Source: Pseudarthrobacter cellobiosi
GTDB taxonomy: Bacteria; Actinomycetota; Actinomycetes; Actinomycetales; Micrococcaceae
Length of the DNA: 64,000 bases
Assembly: GCF_023913755.1 (NCBI RefSeq)
Contig: NZ_JAMXBJ010000037.1
Location: 41,049 to 105,048 of the forward strand
Reading direction: 5' to 3'
The notes beneath the pieces are model-generated. The model made no database searches. It was given only the letters and a program-made list of their open reading frames with translations, and had not been told where the DNA came from. This document shows, piece after piece, positions 46,060-54,197 of the stretch (positions are counted from its first letter, which is position 1; the number at the start of each line of letters is the position of its first letter). Position numbers and translations under genes: made by a program.

Positions 46060-47421
46060 CTACCGGCCTCTGGGCGGGCGGCCCGTCGGTGACGGTCCGT
46101 GCAGCGCGATCACGTTGGACGGGGATTCTGTGGCGTCGGATGGCTCGTCCGCCAATTTGAAGAAACCCATTGCCATGTCCAAGCACTGGATGGCCACCGG
46201 CGGAACGCGGTAATCCGTCGCAGCCTCCACCAATCCCAGCTCGGCGAGCAGGGACAGCTTCTGCTGTGCCTGGAGGGCCGCGTACGACGCGTAGAGCTCT
46301 TCGAGTTCTGAGTCTTCGAGGCCCGCTTCGTCGAGTTCGCTGTCTTCGAGGCCTGTCTCCTGAAGCAAGGCGCCCTCAAGGTCCGGCGACGCCAGCTTTT
46401 CGAGGTCCGCCACGGGCATCGGTTCATCGGTGGTGCCGTAGGTGAGGACGCCCAGCAGAATCGCGGCCACCGCTTCCTGGTCCCACCCCTGGCCCTCCTC
46501 GGTGAGCACTCCGACCAAAAGGACCACCGACAGCATCCGGCGGATGTCCAGCCGTTCCTCGATCCTCGCGCTGTTCCAGGCGGCCATTTCCGGGCCGGGA
46601 ACGGCTTTGGTTGATCCGAGCCTGATTAGGTTTGCCCCCACCAAGGCTGACCAGATCTCGCGGAGCACCGGCACGTCGTGCATGGTCCCGACTTCCAGCA
46701 ACGTTTTGGGCCGGCTCTCGGCAGTTTCCAGATCGAAAAGTGGGAGGGTCCGACTCGCGGCCCGCTTTCCACGGGCATGTACTCCTACGGCTGCGGCTGC
46801 CGGCTCGATGTCCTTAAGCCGCAGGGCACCAGTGCTGGTGACTTCCTTGCCGGTTCCGATCCAGTCCAGCAGGGAGGTGGCATGCTGGATCAGCGGCATG
46901 GCATTGAACGCAGCCTCCTGGTGGTCATCGCTGAGGTCAGGTACCTGGATAACCGGCAATTGCGGGACAGCCGCGGCGATACCGTTTCCCAGTGCTGAAT
47001 GGAGTTCCTCGTAGGCGGCGTCCGTGCCGCTCCAGCGGCCGCTCCCTTTCAGGAAATGGATGTACGAGTGAAGGGCGAAGTAGATGTCGTCGAAGGCCTC
47101 GTCCATGTCGTCGGGGTCCAGCGACGCCGCAATTGCACCGGCCGCCTGCTCCACGCCGTCACTGTCGATAGCGGTGGCTGAACTCGAACCATTGATGGCG
47201 TGCTGCGCGGTAAGGAAGAGTTTGACCAGCTCGAGGCACTCGAAGGCATCGGCCGGGTCAGGGGCTTCAGCCGCGTTCCATTGAATAAACTCGACAGCCA
47301 TCGAGTCAATTGCCCGATGGTTCAGGACCAGCTGCAGCGGCATCTTGGGGGCCGGGGGAACAGCCTTCAGGTGCCGCCGGTCCTTGTTGTTGCTCTTGGA
47401 TTTGCCGGTCTTTTTGGTCAA
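46060..47421 (-). CDS. Large conserved hypothetical protein
   Basis: 453 residues, cytosolic. A basic N-terminal tail (KKTGKSKSNNKDRRHLK), then helical, acidic sequence. A short internal repeat (GLEDSELDEA, GLEDSELEEL) occurs at about residue 355. No known domain is recognised. The start is TTG 47421 with GGAGG 9 nt upstream. Confidence 0.6.
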   Translation of the reverse strand: MTKKTGKSKSNNKDRRHLKAVPPAPKMPLQLVLNHRAIDSMAVEFIQWNAAEAPDPADAFECLELVKLFLTAQHAINGSSSATAIDSDGVEQAAGAIAASLDPDDMDEAFDDIYFALHSYIHFLKGSGRWSGTDAAYEELHSALGNGIAAAVPQLPVIQVPDLSDDHQEAAFNAMPLIQHATSLLDWIGTGKEVTSTGALRLKDIEPAAAAVGVHARGKRAASRTLPLFDLETAESRPKTLLEVGTMHDVPVLREIWSALVGANLIRLGSTKAVPGPEMAAWNSARIEERLDIRRMLSVVLLVGVLTEEGQGWDQEAVAAILLGVLTYGTTDEPMPVADLEKLASPDLEGALLQETGLEDSELDEAGLEDSELEELYASYAALQAQQKLSLLAELGLVEAATDYRVPPVAIQCLDMAMGFFKLADEPSDATESPSNVIALHGPSPTGRPPRGR

Positions 47422-47491
47422 GGATTGCCTCCGGTGTCAACGGGCGATCGTCCCACATTCGATGGCTGGGATAACCGCGGATGTATCGAGC

Positions 47492-48583
47492 TTACAAAAC
47501 AGGGCTGCCGGCGAGCAGTTCGGCAAGTACTGCAGCGGCGGAGTCGTGCCGGACCAGTGATGTGGCCTGCCCTGCCCAGAGTGACATGAGTTCGGTGTTT
47601 CCCTGGGCTGCTGCCTGTGGGCGGAATCGGCCAGTGAGCCAGTTCTGGACGGGGAACGGGGCTATTCCGGCGTCCGAGAGCCCAGCTTCTGACAGTTCGG
47701 CGATGATGCGGTTGGGGATGCCGCGGGCAAGCCGTCCGCTGAGGGCTCTCGTCAGCACCGTTTCCCGCGCGGCCGGGCTGTGGAGGATGGCCCGGTATGC
47801 AGGGACGGCCGCAGATTCGCGGGCGGCCAGGAACGCCGAGCCCACCTGGACCGCGTCGGCGCCGAGGGCTCGTGCGGCGGCGTATCCGCGGCGGTCCGCA
47901 ATTCCCCCGGCGGCGATGACCGGGATGCCGACGGCGTCAACCACCTGCGGAACCAGTGCAAAGGTTCCGACCAGGGACTCCTCCGCAGGCTTCAGGAATG
48001 AGACGCGGTGGCCGCCGGATTCCATGCCGCTGGCAACCACGGCATCCACGCCGCCAGCTTCCAGGGCCATGGCTTCCGCGACTGTGGTGGCGGTACCCAC
48101 CACCACGATTCCACGCCGGTGCGCCGCCTCAACCAGTTCCGGCGCGGGCACACCGAAAACAAAGCTGACGACGGCAGGACCTGACTCCAGGGTTGCCTCC
48201 ACCTGCTCGTCGTAGCCGGGCAGGTAGCGGTCCGGCATGTGCGGAAGCGGCAGGCCCAGTTCGTCAAAGTACGGCTTCAGGGTCTCGACGTAGTGGTCGA
48301 AATCCGGCTGGGGGAGCGACGTGGTTTCGTCGCCGGTGGGAATCCAGAGGTTGAGGGCGAACGGCTTCGCCGTTGCCTTCTTGAGCTCGGTTGCTGTGTT
48401 CCGAATGGCGTCGGCACCGTAACCGTAGAGGCCGTAGGAACCCAGCCCGCCGCCGTCGCTCACGGCTGCTGTCAGCTCCACGGAAGAGACGCCACCGAAG
48501 GGGCCCAGCACCACCGGAACGTCCGTGCCGAACAGTTCGGTGATGCGGTTTGAGCTGGCTGAAGTGCTGTTCTCGAGAGTCAT
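47492..48583 (-). CDS. Nitronate monooxygenase (2-nitropropane dioxygenase family)
   Basis: 363-residue FMN TIM barrel. Motifs: PVVLGPFGGVSSVELTAAVS, VVASGMESGGHRVSF (catalytic His motif GxEAGGHRG-like), PVIAAGGIADRRGYAAARAL and ADAVQVGSAFLA (FMN phosphate). Converts alkyl nitronates such as propionate-3-nitronate. ATG 48583 with AGGAG upstream. Confidence 0.9.
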   Translation of the reverse strand: MTLENSTSASSNRITELFGTDVPVVLGPFGGVSSVELTAAVSDGGGLGSYGLYGYGADAIRNTATELKKATAKPFALNLWIPTGDETTSLPQPDFDHYVETLKPYFDELGLPLPHMPDRYLPGYDEQVEATLESGPAVVSFVFGVPAPELVEAAHRRGIVVVGTATTVAEAMALEAGGVDAVVASGMESGGHRVSFLKPAEESLVGTFALVPQVVDAVGIPVIAAGGIADRRGYAAARALGADAVQVGSAFLAARESAAVPAYRAILHSPAARETVLTRALSGRLARGIPNRIIAELSEAGLSDAGIAPFPVQNWLTGRFRPQAAAQGNTELMSLWAGQATSLVRHDSAAAVLAELLAGSPVL

Positions 48584-48717
48584 GCGGTGGCTCCTGGGAG
48601 ATCGACGTCGGCTTCAGGACCAGTCTCGCAGGGCTGGCGACCGCTGCCCAACCTGTGGCTGCGTTCAGTCTGTTTCCGGGCCTGAGCAGTAATGGCAGTC
48701 GTCGGGGCAGGTCTCGG

Positions 48718-48936
48718 TCACGGCTGGCTCCAGGTGAGTTCGAAGCCGTCACTGACATGGAAGAGCCTGCGGCCGCCCACCGGCGTCCTGACCCAGACGG
48801 TCTCGCCGTCCGTTGTCCTGGTGTCCACGGCGCCGGCGTACTCGGTGTGGCCGTTCCGGGTCAGCAGAACGGTGTCGCCCACCTGGACGTCGTCCCATTG
48901 GCCGGGGGCATTAACGCGATTCGTCATCGAAGTCAC
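48718..48936 (-). CDS. Small conserved hypothetical protein
   Basis: 72 residues, an all-beta, SH3-like pattern: WDDVQVGDTVLLTRNGHTEY, VDTRTTDGETVWVRT, GGRRLFHVSDG. GTG 48936 has AAGGAAG upstream; ATG 48927 is the alternative. Function unknown. Confidence 0.6.
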   Translation of the reverse strand: MTSMTNRVNAPGQWDDVQVGDTVLLTRNGHTEYAGAVDTRTTDGETVWVRTPVGGRRLFHVSDGFELTWSQP

Positions 48937-49134
48937 GGTTCTTCCTTTTAAAGATCGGGTGCCGGGCAGGTGTGCCGGTCCACTTCATACAACCCGAAGG
49001 GCTCGGGTCTGTTCAATGGAGGATGTGACCACTCTTGCTGCGGCCGTTTGTGCAGGCATCCAGTAGGGCCATGTACCGCGGCATGGGGCGGGACTAGACT
49101 GCTGGCGTAAGTGGCCAACTACCTCAGGGAGCAC

Positions 49135-49479
49135 ATGATGAACTACTCAGGGACTGGCAACGAGAAAGCGATTCCGGCCAGTGAACTTAACAGGACCCAC
49201 GTGGGTCAGACCGTCAGTTTTGAGCCAGACGAATTCACGCTGGTGTTCGGAAAAATCGCGGCCATTGCGCGCAAGGAAGGCGGCGTGACCATCGCCCTGC
49301 AGGGCGTTGAAGGAAGTGGCGGCCTGCAGTCCAGTTACAGCCTCCCGGGCAGTCAACACGTCTACCTTCAGCCGGACATGCTGACGAATACCGAATCCAC
49401 CATCAAGGATCTCTTCGGCAAGGTCCAGGAAAACCTGCGCGGCGGGCACAAGGGAGATGAGAAGACGGACAAGCTTTAA
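49135..49479 (+). CDS. Conserved hypothetical protein
   Basis: About 114 residues. Beta-rich core (HVGQTVSFEPDEFTLVFGKI, VTIALQGVEGSGGLQSSYSL), then a helical C-terminus with Lys/Asp. GGGAG precedes the double ATG at 49135/49138. Not recognised; Micrococcaceae-type. Confidence 0.6.
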   Translation: MMNYSGTGNEKAIPASELNRTHVGQTVSFEPDEFTLVFGKIAAIARKEGGVTIALQGVEGSGGLQSSYSLPGSQHVYLQPDMLTNTESTIKDLFGKVQENLRGGHKGDEKTDKL

Positions 49480-49584
49480 CGGGGGGAACTGTCCGTCGGG
49501 TACAGCAAAGGCCCTTGCCTTCTAAGACGGGAGGGCCCGAATTGGGCTGGGCGTAGGGTGGAAATTAGACGGAAGGAGCACTTC

Positions 49585-50364
49585 ATGAAGAAAATCCTCA
49601 TGGTACTGACCAGCGTTTCCGAGATCGGCGATACCGGAGAGAAGACCGGGTACAACGTGGCCGAGGCTGCACATCCCTGGAAGGTCTTCAAGGATTCAGG
49701 GCATTTCGTCGACTTCGCGTCCATCCAGGGCGGCCAGCCCCCGCGCGACGAGGTGGACTCAAAAGATCCCATCCAGGTCGCCTTCACGGAGGACGAGACC
49801 ACGCGCGCCGGTCTCTACAACACTGCCCGCGTCGACGTCGTTGATCCCGACCAGTACGACGCCGTCTTCCTCGTGGGAGGCCACGGCACCATGTGGGACT
49901 TCCCGGACAGCGAAGGCTTGCAGAACCTCGTAGCCAGCGTCTACAACGCCGGCGGCGTTGTGGGCGCTGTCTGTCACGGGCCGGCCGGACTGCTGAACGT
50001 CGAGTTGGCCAACGGCTTTCGGCTGGTCGAGGGCAGGAAGGTCGCTGCCTTCACCAACGACGAGGAGGTTGCCGCAGGGAAGGACAAGGTCATCCCGTTC
50101 TTTTTGGCAGACCGGCTTGAGGAACAGGGCGCCACGCACGTCTCCGCTGGTGTCTTTGAGGAAAAGGTCGTGGTCGACGACCGGCTGGTGACCGGCCAGA
50201 ACCCAGCGTCAGCGGCCGGCGTGGCCAAGGAGATGGAGAAGCTCCTGGCAGAGGTCATCCACCAGGAAAAAGCCGAGGAGCAGCACGAGGCGGAGGCTCT
50301 GCGCGCCGAGAAGGATGCCGAGAAGAACGCCAAGAAGGCTGCTGCCGCAGGCACCGAGCACTAA
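49585..50364 (+). CDS. DJ-1/PfpI-family protein (Hsp31-like)
   Basis: 259 residues. Nucleophile elbow VVGAVCHGPAGLL with catalytic Cys (about 133), YDAVFLVGGHGTMWDFPDSE, and an N-terminal Glu (about 13) in the family position. The long form (Hsp31/YDR533C-like) acts as chaperone, glyoxalase III or deglycase in other organisms. A Lys/Glu/Ala-rich coiled tail (about 215-259) is unusual. ATG 49585 with GAAGGAG upstream. Confidence 0.88.
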   Translation: MKKILMVLTSVSEIGDTGEKTGYNVAEAAHPWKVFKDSGHFVDFASIQGGQPPRDEVDSKDPIQVAFTEDETTRAGLYNTARVDVVDPDQYDAVFLVGGHGTMWDFPDSEGLQNLVASVYNAGGVVGAVCHGPAGLLNVELANGFRLVEGRKVAAFTNDEEVAAGKDKVIPFFLADRLEEQGATHVSAGVFEEKVVVDDRLVTGQNPASAAGVAKEMEKLLAEVIHQEKAEEQHEAEALRAEKDAEKNAKKAAAAGTEH

Positions 50365-50751
50365 CGCCCGCAGCGCACTGAAACTGGCGGCCGCCTCGAC
50401 AACAGGGCGGCCTCCAGCCGGCGTACGTGCGCCGGCAACCACACTGTCCAACGCATCGCCGACCTGCTTCCGGTTCCGTGCTCCCACGATCTACGGCCAT
50501 GTCAACAAATCAAGGGGCCAAGTTTGGGGCAAAACAAAACCCCCACTTCCCTTTGTTTATAAGGAAAGTGGGGGGCCTTGCCAACTGGCGGGGGTATTAC
50601 GAATTACCTACATCCTAGATGGCAGAAGGAGACTTTTATCGCTGTCTGATCAGTTGGCACAGGCTAAGCGTAGGTTTTGGCACACGTCCGGTGAGGAGAC
50701 AAGACAGCGCAAGTCCCGCTTGGATGCCATGGTGGGTATCCGGCTACGCCG
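50365..50751. other. Intergenic region at the left edge of the accessory block, with a stem-loop
   Basis: No gene is supported. A stem-loop at 50540-50574 (cccccacttccctt / aaggaaagtggggg, loop tgtttat) could terminate transcription. Right of it the composition becomes more AT-rich and contains an AGAAGGAG-like motif (50623-50629) with no convincing frame after it. It marks the junction between housekeeping-like DNA and the GBL block. Confidence 0.5.
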
Positions 50752-51654
50752 TCAGCGTCCGGCGCGCCGCTTGATGTCCCATATGGGTTTCGAATCGAAC
50801 CAATAGTCTTCGCCCACCATTCTCACTTGGTGTTCCGTGAATCCCAGCGGGGTGAGCCTCTCGATTGCTTCGTTGAGGCCGACGCTAGATGCAGTGTCTA
50901 TTTCATTCCCTTGACCCTTTACCAGGCCTAGCATTGATTCAAGCGTCGTCGGCGTCAGGTCTGAAGCATGGTAGGGCCCGGCGACGTCCTCGCCTGTAGT
51001 GGCGATGGTCGCAATGAGGTCTCCCAGCGTCGAGGCCGCGATGGTGGATAGCGCAGCCGATCCTCCATCGATGGTTGCTCCAAGGGCACTGAACATTCGT
51101 GCCAGCCCGGGAAAGAGCCATTTGTCACCGGGGCCGTATATGAGGCTTGGTCGCAGCACCGTACCGCCTGCTGCGAGGACGGCTGCGTCCCCTGCTACCC
51201 TGCTTTGGCTCGCTATGGATTCCGGAGCGAACCGACATTGGTCGGGCTCCAGGCCTCGAAAGGGCCCGAATCCATACACCGCCGTGGTGCTGACATGGAT
51301 CAATTTGCTGACCCCTGCAATCGCGCAAGCATCTGTCAGATTTCTGACGCCTTCGAGGTTCGTCGTTTCAGCCTGCTTGGAGTCATGTCCCACGTAGGAG
51401 GCGGCATTGACGATAGTGTCGACGCCGACCGCAGCACGCAGGACAGAGGACCGGTCGCTGATGTTTCCTGACACGGACTCCAGCTGATCAAGCCCCACTG
51501 ATATTTGGCTTCTTCGCGTCAGAGTCCTAACTGAGATGTGTGGAATACGGCACAATGCTCGGAGGGCGTTGCCGCCGACGAAACCGGATGCCCCGACGAG
51601 AAGGACGGTCAGAGACGCCTGTGGGAGACGTGATAATGGAGGAGAGCCGGGCAT
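50752..51654 (-). CDS. NAD-dependent epimerase/dehydratase-like protein in the GBL cassette
   Basis: 300 residues. Rossmann motif VGASGFVGGNALRAL and INVS-type core LIHVSTTAVYGFGP. At the usual YxxxK position the sequence reads IASQSRVAGDAAVL, so the catalytic Tyr and Lys are not in place. Members of this family occur beside afsA homologues in Streptomyces and are thought to modify the butyrolactone precursor. ATG 51654 with GAGAGG upstream; divergent from the receptor gene with 36 bp between the starts. Confidence 0.8.
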   Translation of the reverse strand: MPGSPPLSRLPQASLTVLLVGASGFVGGNALRALCRIPHISVRTLTRRSQISVGLDQLESVSGNISDRSSVLRAAVGVDTIVNAASYVGHDSKQAETTNLEGVRNLTDACAIAGVSKLIHVSTTAVYGFGPFRGLEPDQCRFAPESIASQSRVAGDAAVLAAGGTVLRPSLIYGPGDKWLFPGLARMFSALGATIDGGSAALSTIAASTLGDLIATIATTGEDVAGPYHASDLTPTTLESMLGLVKGQGNEIDTASSVGLNEAIERLTPLGFTEHQVRMVGEDYWFDSKPIWDIKRRAGR

Positions 51655-51690
51655 TCTTGCCTCTCGTGTGTCGGAAGGTGGATTGATCGA

Positions 51691-52275
51691 TTGGCGCTAC
51701 AGGACAGGGCAAAAGCGACCCGTGAGGCGATCATTGCCGGCGCGGCTTCCGTTTTCGAAGCTCACGGCTATGCCAGTGCCTCGTTAACTGAGGTAGCAGA
51801 GCACGCGAAGGTGACCAAGGGGGCTCTCTACTTCCATTTCAAATCCAAAGAAGAGCTTGCAAAAGCGGTAATCTATGCCCAACACAAAATGTCAGTTGAC
51901 CAAAGCACTGCGATCCTCCAAGAAAAGCACTCTGCGTTGACCGCCATGAGGCTGCTGTGTCGGTCTTTTGGTCAGCAACTCCTTGACGAGTCGGTGGTAA
52001 GAGCCGGCATTAGGCTCACGTTTGAAGCCTCCTCATTTGGACACGCGGTGCAGCAACCGTACCTTGACTGGATTTCGACGATGGAGTCCCTCGTGAGGGC
52101 GGCTCAGAGGGAAGGAACCGTGCGATCATCAGTGGAGCCTGCCGCACTTGCCCGCTACATTGTGGCGTCTTTCACGGGTGTGCAGATGCTCGCCGAGGTC
52201 CGGACCGAGCGTCGAGACCTGATGGAGGAAATTGAGCGAATGTGGGGATTCTTGTTGGCGGGCATTACCGATTAG
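51691..52275 (+). CDS. TetR-type gamma-butyrolactone receptor-like regulator (ArpA/ScbR group)
   Basis: 194 residues. The HTH region ATREAIIAGAASVFEAHGYA with VTKGALYFHFKSKEELAKAV is the ArpA/ScbR group signature. In the ligand domain Trp127 (PYLDWIST) aligns by eye with the Trp of ArpA/CprB needed for butyrolactone response. The start is TTG 51691 with GGAAGGTGG about 10 nt upstream. It ends 4 nt into the convergent afsA-like gene. Expected role: repressor released by the diffusible signal. Confidence 0.85.
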   Translation: MALQDRAKATREAIIAGAASVFEAHGYASASLTEVAEHAKVTKGALYFHFKSKEELAKAVIYAQHKMSVDQSTAILQEKHSALTAMRLLCRSFGQQLLDESVVRAGIRLTFEASSFGHAVQQPYLDWISTMESLVRAAQREGTVRSSVEPAALARYIVASFTGVQMLAEVRTERRDLMEEIERMWGFLLAGITD

Positions 52276-53228
52276 TGGGCTGCGCGTGACGGCGAAGACA
52301 CAAAGCTGTGTACGCTACGTGGACGGCTGTCGGTCACCCTGGAGAGCAGAAGCTCAAACTCCCCCTTGACGCAGTGCCCAACATTCATTGACACAACCAC
52401 TTCGACATCTCCGTTGCCTCTGTCCGACAAGGTTGTCACCGTTGCACGCAGCTCATCGCTAAACTCCACCAGCTTGTCGAAGCGCGCGCGTAGCCTGCTG
52501 ACGTCCAGTGCCGGACACCCTGCGGCCAACCTGGCGGCCTGGCGTGCCGCTTCGATCAACAGGACCCCGGGAACGTGGTCTAAGGGGTGGTCAAAGAGAA
52601 TAGGGTGCGATTGGTCGACTCGTACAGGCCAGCAATCCTTCAGGCTCGGCTTTCCCAGGACCACATTGAACGGCGTGACTGCCCCAACCTCTTCTGCGCT
52701 GACCGGCTCGGACAGTGCGGGAGCGCCGGCTGGAGTGGTCCGGCGCAGTCGACTGTATGCAGTTGGACTCATAACGCGGGCCCCGGCTTCGGCAGTGGCA
52801 ACAACTTGGCCGTCGGCCATGAAGGTCCCCCGAGCGTGAAGTTTGCTTGGATGCTTTGCGCTGTTGCGAGTACTGCTGACGGTGATCTGGAGGGTCATCT
52901 CCAGTGGCCGTGAAGGGTCAGGGGAACGAACAGCGACTTTCTCCAGTGACATCATCGGCATCAGGAACCTATGGTTCAGTGGAACCTTATAGTCGGAATG
53001 CGCGATCAACACGGTCGCCTGGCGCATGGTCTCCACGAGGAGGGCAGAGTCTAAAGCGTTGCCCTGGACGTTGTAGAAAACGTGCCATCGAGGCCACTGT
53101 GTGGCAACACGAAATTCGTCATCCCCGGTCCGAACAACGTCAGTCAAGAAGACTTCCGAGACGGCGGCCCGGTGGACGAGCTCTCTTGGAACAGTTGAAC
53201 TGAAGTTCAACCACTGGCTATCCCACAC
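52272..53228 (-). CDS. AfsA-family gamma-butyrolactone biosynthesis protein
   Basis: 318 residues with two AfsA hotdog repeats. The N-terminal TVPRELVHRAAVSEVFLTD is nearly diagnostic, and the second repeat has HPLDHVPGVLLIEAARQAA. AfsA condenses a beta-ketoacyl chain with dihydroxyacetone phosphate to form butenolide phosphates, precursors of A-factor-like signals. Start GTG 53228 with a G-rich ribosome site. It is convergent with the receptor; synthase plus receptor plus epimerase form a compact signalling unit. Confidence 0.9.
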   Translation of the reverse strand: MWDSQWLNFSSTVPRELVHRAAVSEVFLTDVVRTGDDEFRVATQWPRWHVFYNVQGNALDSALLVETMRQATVLIAHSDYKVPLNHRFLMPMMSLEKVAVRSPDPSRPLEMTLQITVSSTRNSAKHPSKLHARGTFMADGQVVATAEAGARVMSPTAYSRLRRTTPAGAPALSEPVSAEEVGAVTPFNVVLGKPSLKDCWPVRVDQSHPILFDHPLDHVPGVLLIEAARQAARLAAGCPALDVSRLRARFDKLVEFSDELRATVTTLSDRGNGDVEVVVSMNVGHCVKGEFELLLSRVTDSRPRSVHSFVSSPSRAAH

Positions 53229-53704
53229 TTTTAAGCCCCCCCGGCTTTAGACCAACGCAGATGAGCATACCGGACGCATGGTTTTATCTCTGTCAAAAGA
53301 AAACCGGTCGTCCAACTTGTTTTAGTCAATTCGTTGGCATAGCCTCTAACCACCGAGCGGTCGGCATTCCGAGGCAGACCGCTCGGCGCGCTGGTGATTT
53401 GCAAATCTGGCGGGTTCTAAGAGGGGGAGTTAATCCGCGACTGGTGTCCCAGGACTTTCAATTGAGAGTCCGGGCGGCCTCGGGCCGCGGAACACGGCAT
53501 CCCTACATGCGGCGCTATCGGAAGCGACGCATGTAGCGGCTGACAGGACGGTCCGTGGTTCAAATTCACCCTGTGAGGCGTGACGGTCAGAGTCGGGATA
53601 GAACGAGTCAGACATGCGGGCGTTGCGTGCAATGACTCAATCAATCCCGAACGCTTCGGAACGTGCATGTAACTGGCATTTGACAATCGAAATTGGGGGA
53701 CCAC
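53229..53704. promoter_or_regulatory. 477-bp control region between afsA-like gene and secreted-protein operon
   Basis: No gene is supported. It holds: an ARE-like AAAACCGG-N8-CTTGTTTT (53300-53323); an 18-bp near-palindrome gactttcaattgagagtc (53453-53470); a hairpin with perfect 9-bp arms CTACATGCG (53503-53511)/CGCATGTAG (53528-53536) extended by 3 bp inside; and a small CCGAA-CGC-TTCGG stem (53647-53659). The G-rich ribosome site just before 53705 belongs to the secreted protein. These sites make the spacer a likely target of the butyrolactone receptor (inference). Confidence 0.45.
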
Positions 53705-54169
53705 ATGAAAATGGTTAAGAACTTAAGGAAGGCCGGTGCCGCAATAGCACTGACCTCTTTTCTGGCAATTGGTGCAGCGTCTGGCGCGCAGGCGAGCAGC
53801 TCATCTGGCACTGCCACCTTCGACAACGGGCAGCCGATCACGGCAAACATGTGGATTCAGTCGGTGTCAGAGGGTGGCTGCGGAAGTTTCTCGTCCTCGG
53901 CCGTGATGAACGTATCACCTGTGTGGATCCGCAATACCACATCATTTTACCAGTACGGCGTCGGGTCCATCAGCATCAAGGGCGTGAACCTGTCAGGATC
54001 GGGAACCAGCAACCCGGCCACACTCCAGTGGACCAACAGTAACGGCGCTTCCGGATCCTACCTGAGCGGCACAGTCTGCATGGGGTGGGGCTCGTTCTAT
54101 CTGGGTGCCGACGTAGCAGCCACTGGCTTCTACTACGGCAACCTGCGCACCGCCTCCGCCCGCGTATAA
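53705..54169 (+). CDS. Small secreted two-cysteine protein
   Basis: 154 residues. Sec signal peptide with KNLRK n-region and a hydrophobic core; cleavage likely after AQA (residue 30). The mature ~124 residues are rich in Ser, Gly, Asn, Thr and aromatic residues, with only two Cys (59 and 125), fitting one disulfide. GGGGGA lies 5 nt before the ATG. It is followed by the lipoprotein, ABC and permease genes. It does not match the lactococcin 972 pattern; no family is recognised. Candidate bacteriocin or secreted signal. Confidence 0.75.
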   Translation: MKMVKNLRKAGAAIALTSFLAIGAASGAQASSSSGTATFDNGQPITANMWIQSVSEGGCGSFSSSAVMNVSPVWIRNTTSFYQYGVGSISIKGVNLSGSGTSNPATLQWTNSNGASGSYLSGTVCMGWGSFYLGADVAATGFYYGNLRTASARV

Positions 54170-54197
54170 CGAAGAGATCGGCACTGTAGCGGTGAAT

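Noticed and set aside
53541..53575. tRNA-like T-arm (GTGGTTCAAATTCACC) in the 53-kb spacer
   Set aside because: No acceptor, D or anticodon stem can be formed around it, and the T-stem has a mismatch. Not a tRNA; at most a fragment.
53680..53685. TTGACA as a -35 for the secreted-protein gene
   Set aside because: A -10 at normal spacing would fall on the start codon and the G-rich ribosome site would not be transcribed; more likely chance.
53705..54169. Lactococcin 972-family bacteriocin
   Set aside because: Neighbourhood is suggestive (secreted peptide, membrane protein, ABC), but the mature sequence lacks the family's spacing of Trp, Tyr and Gly motifs. Kept as unassigned.
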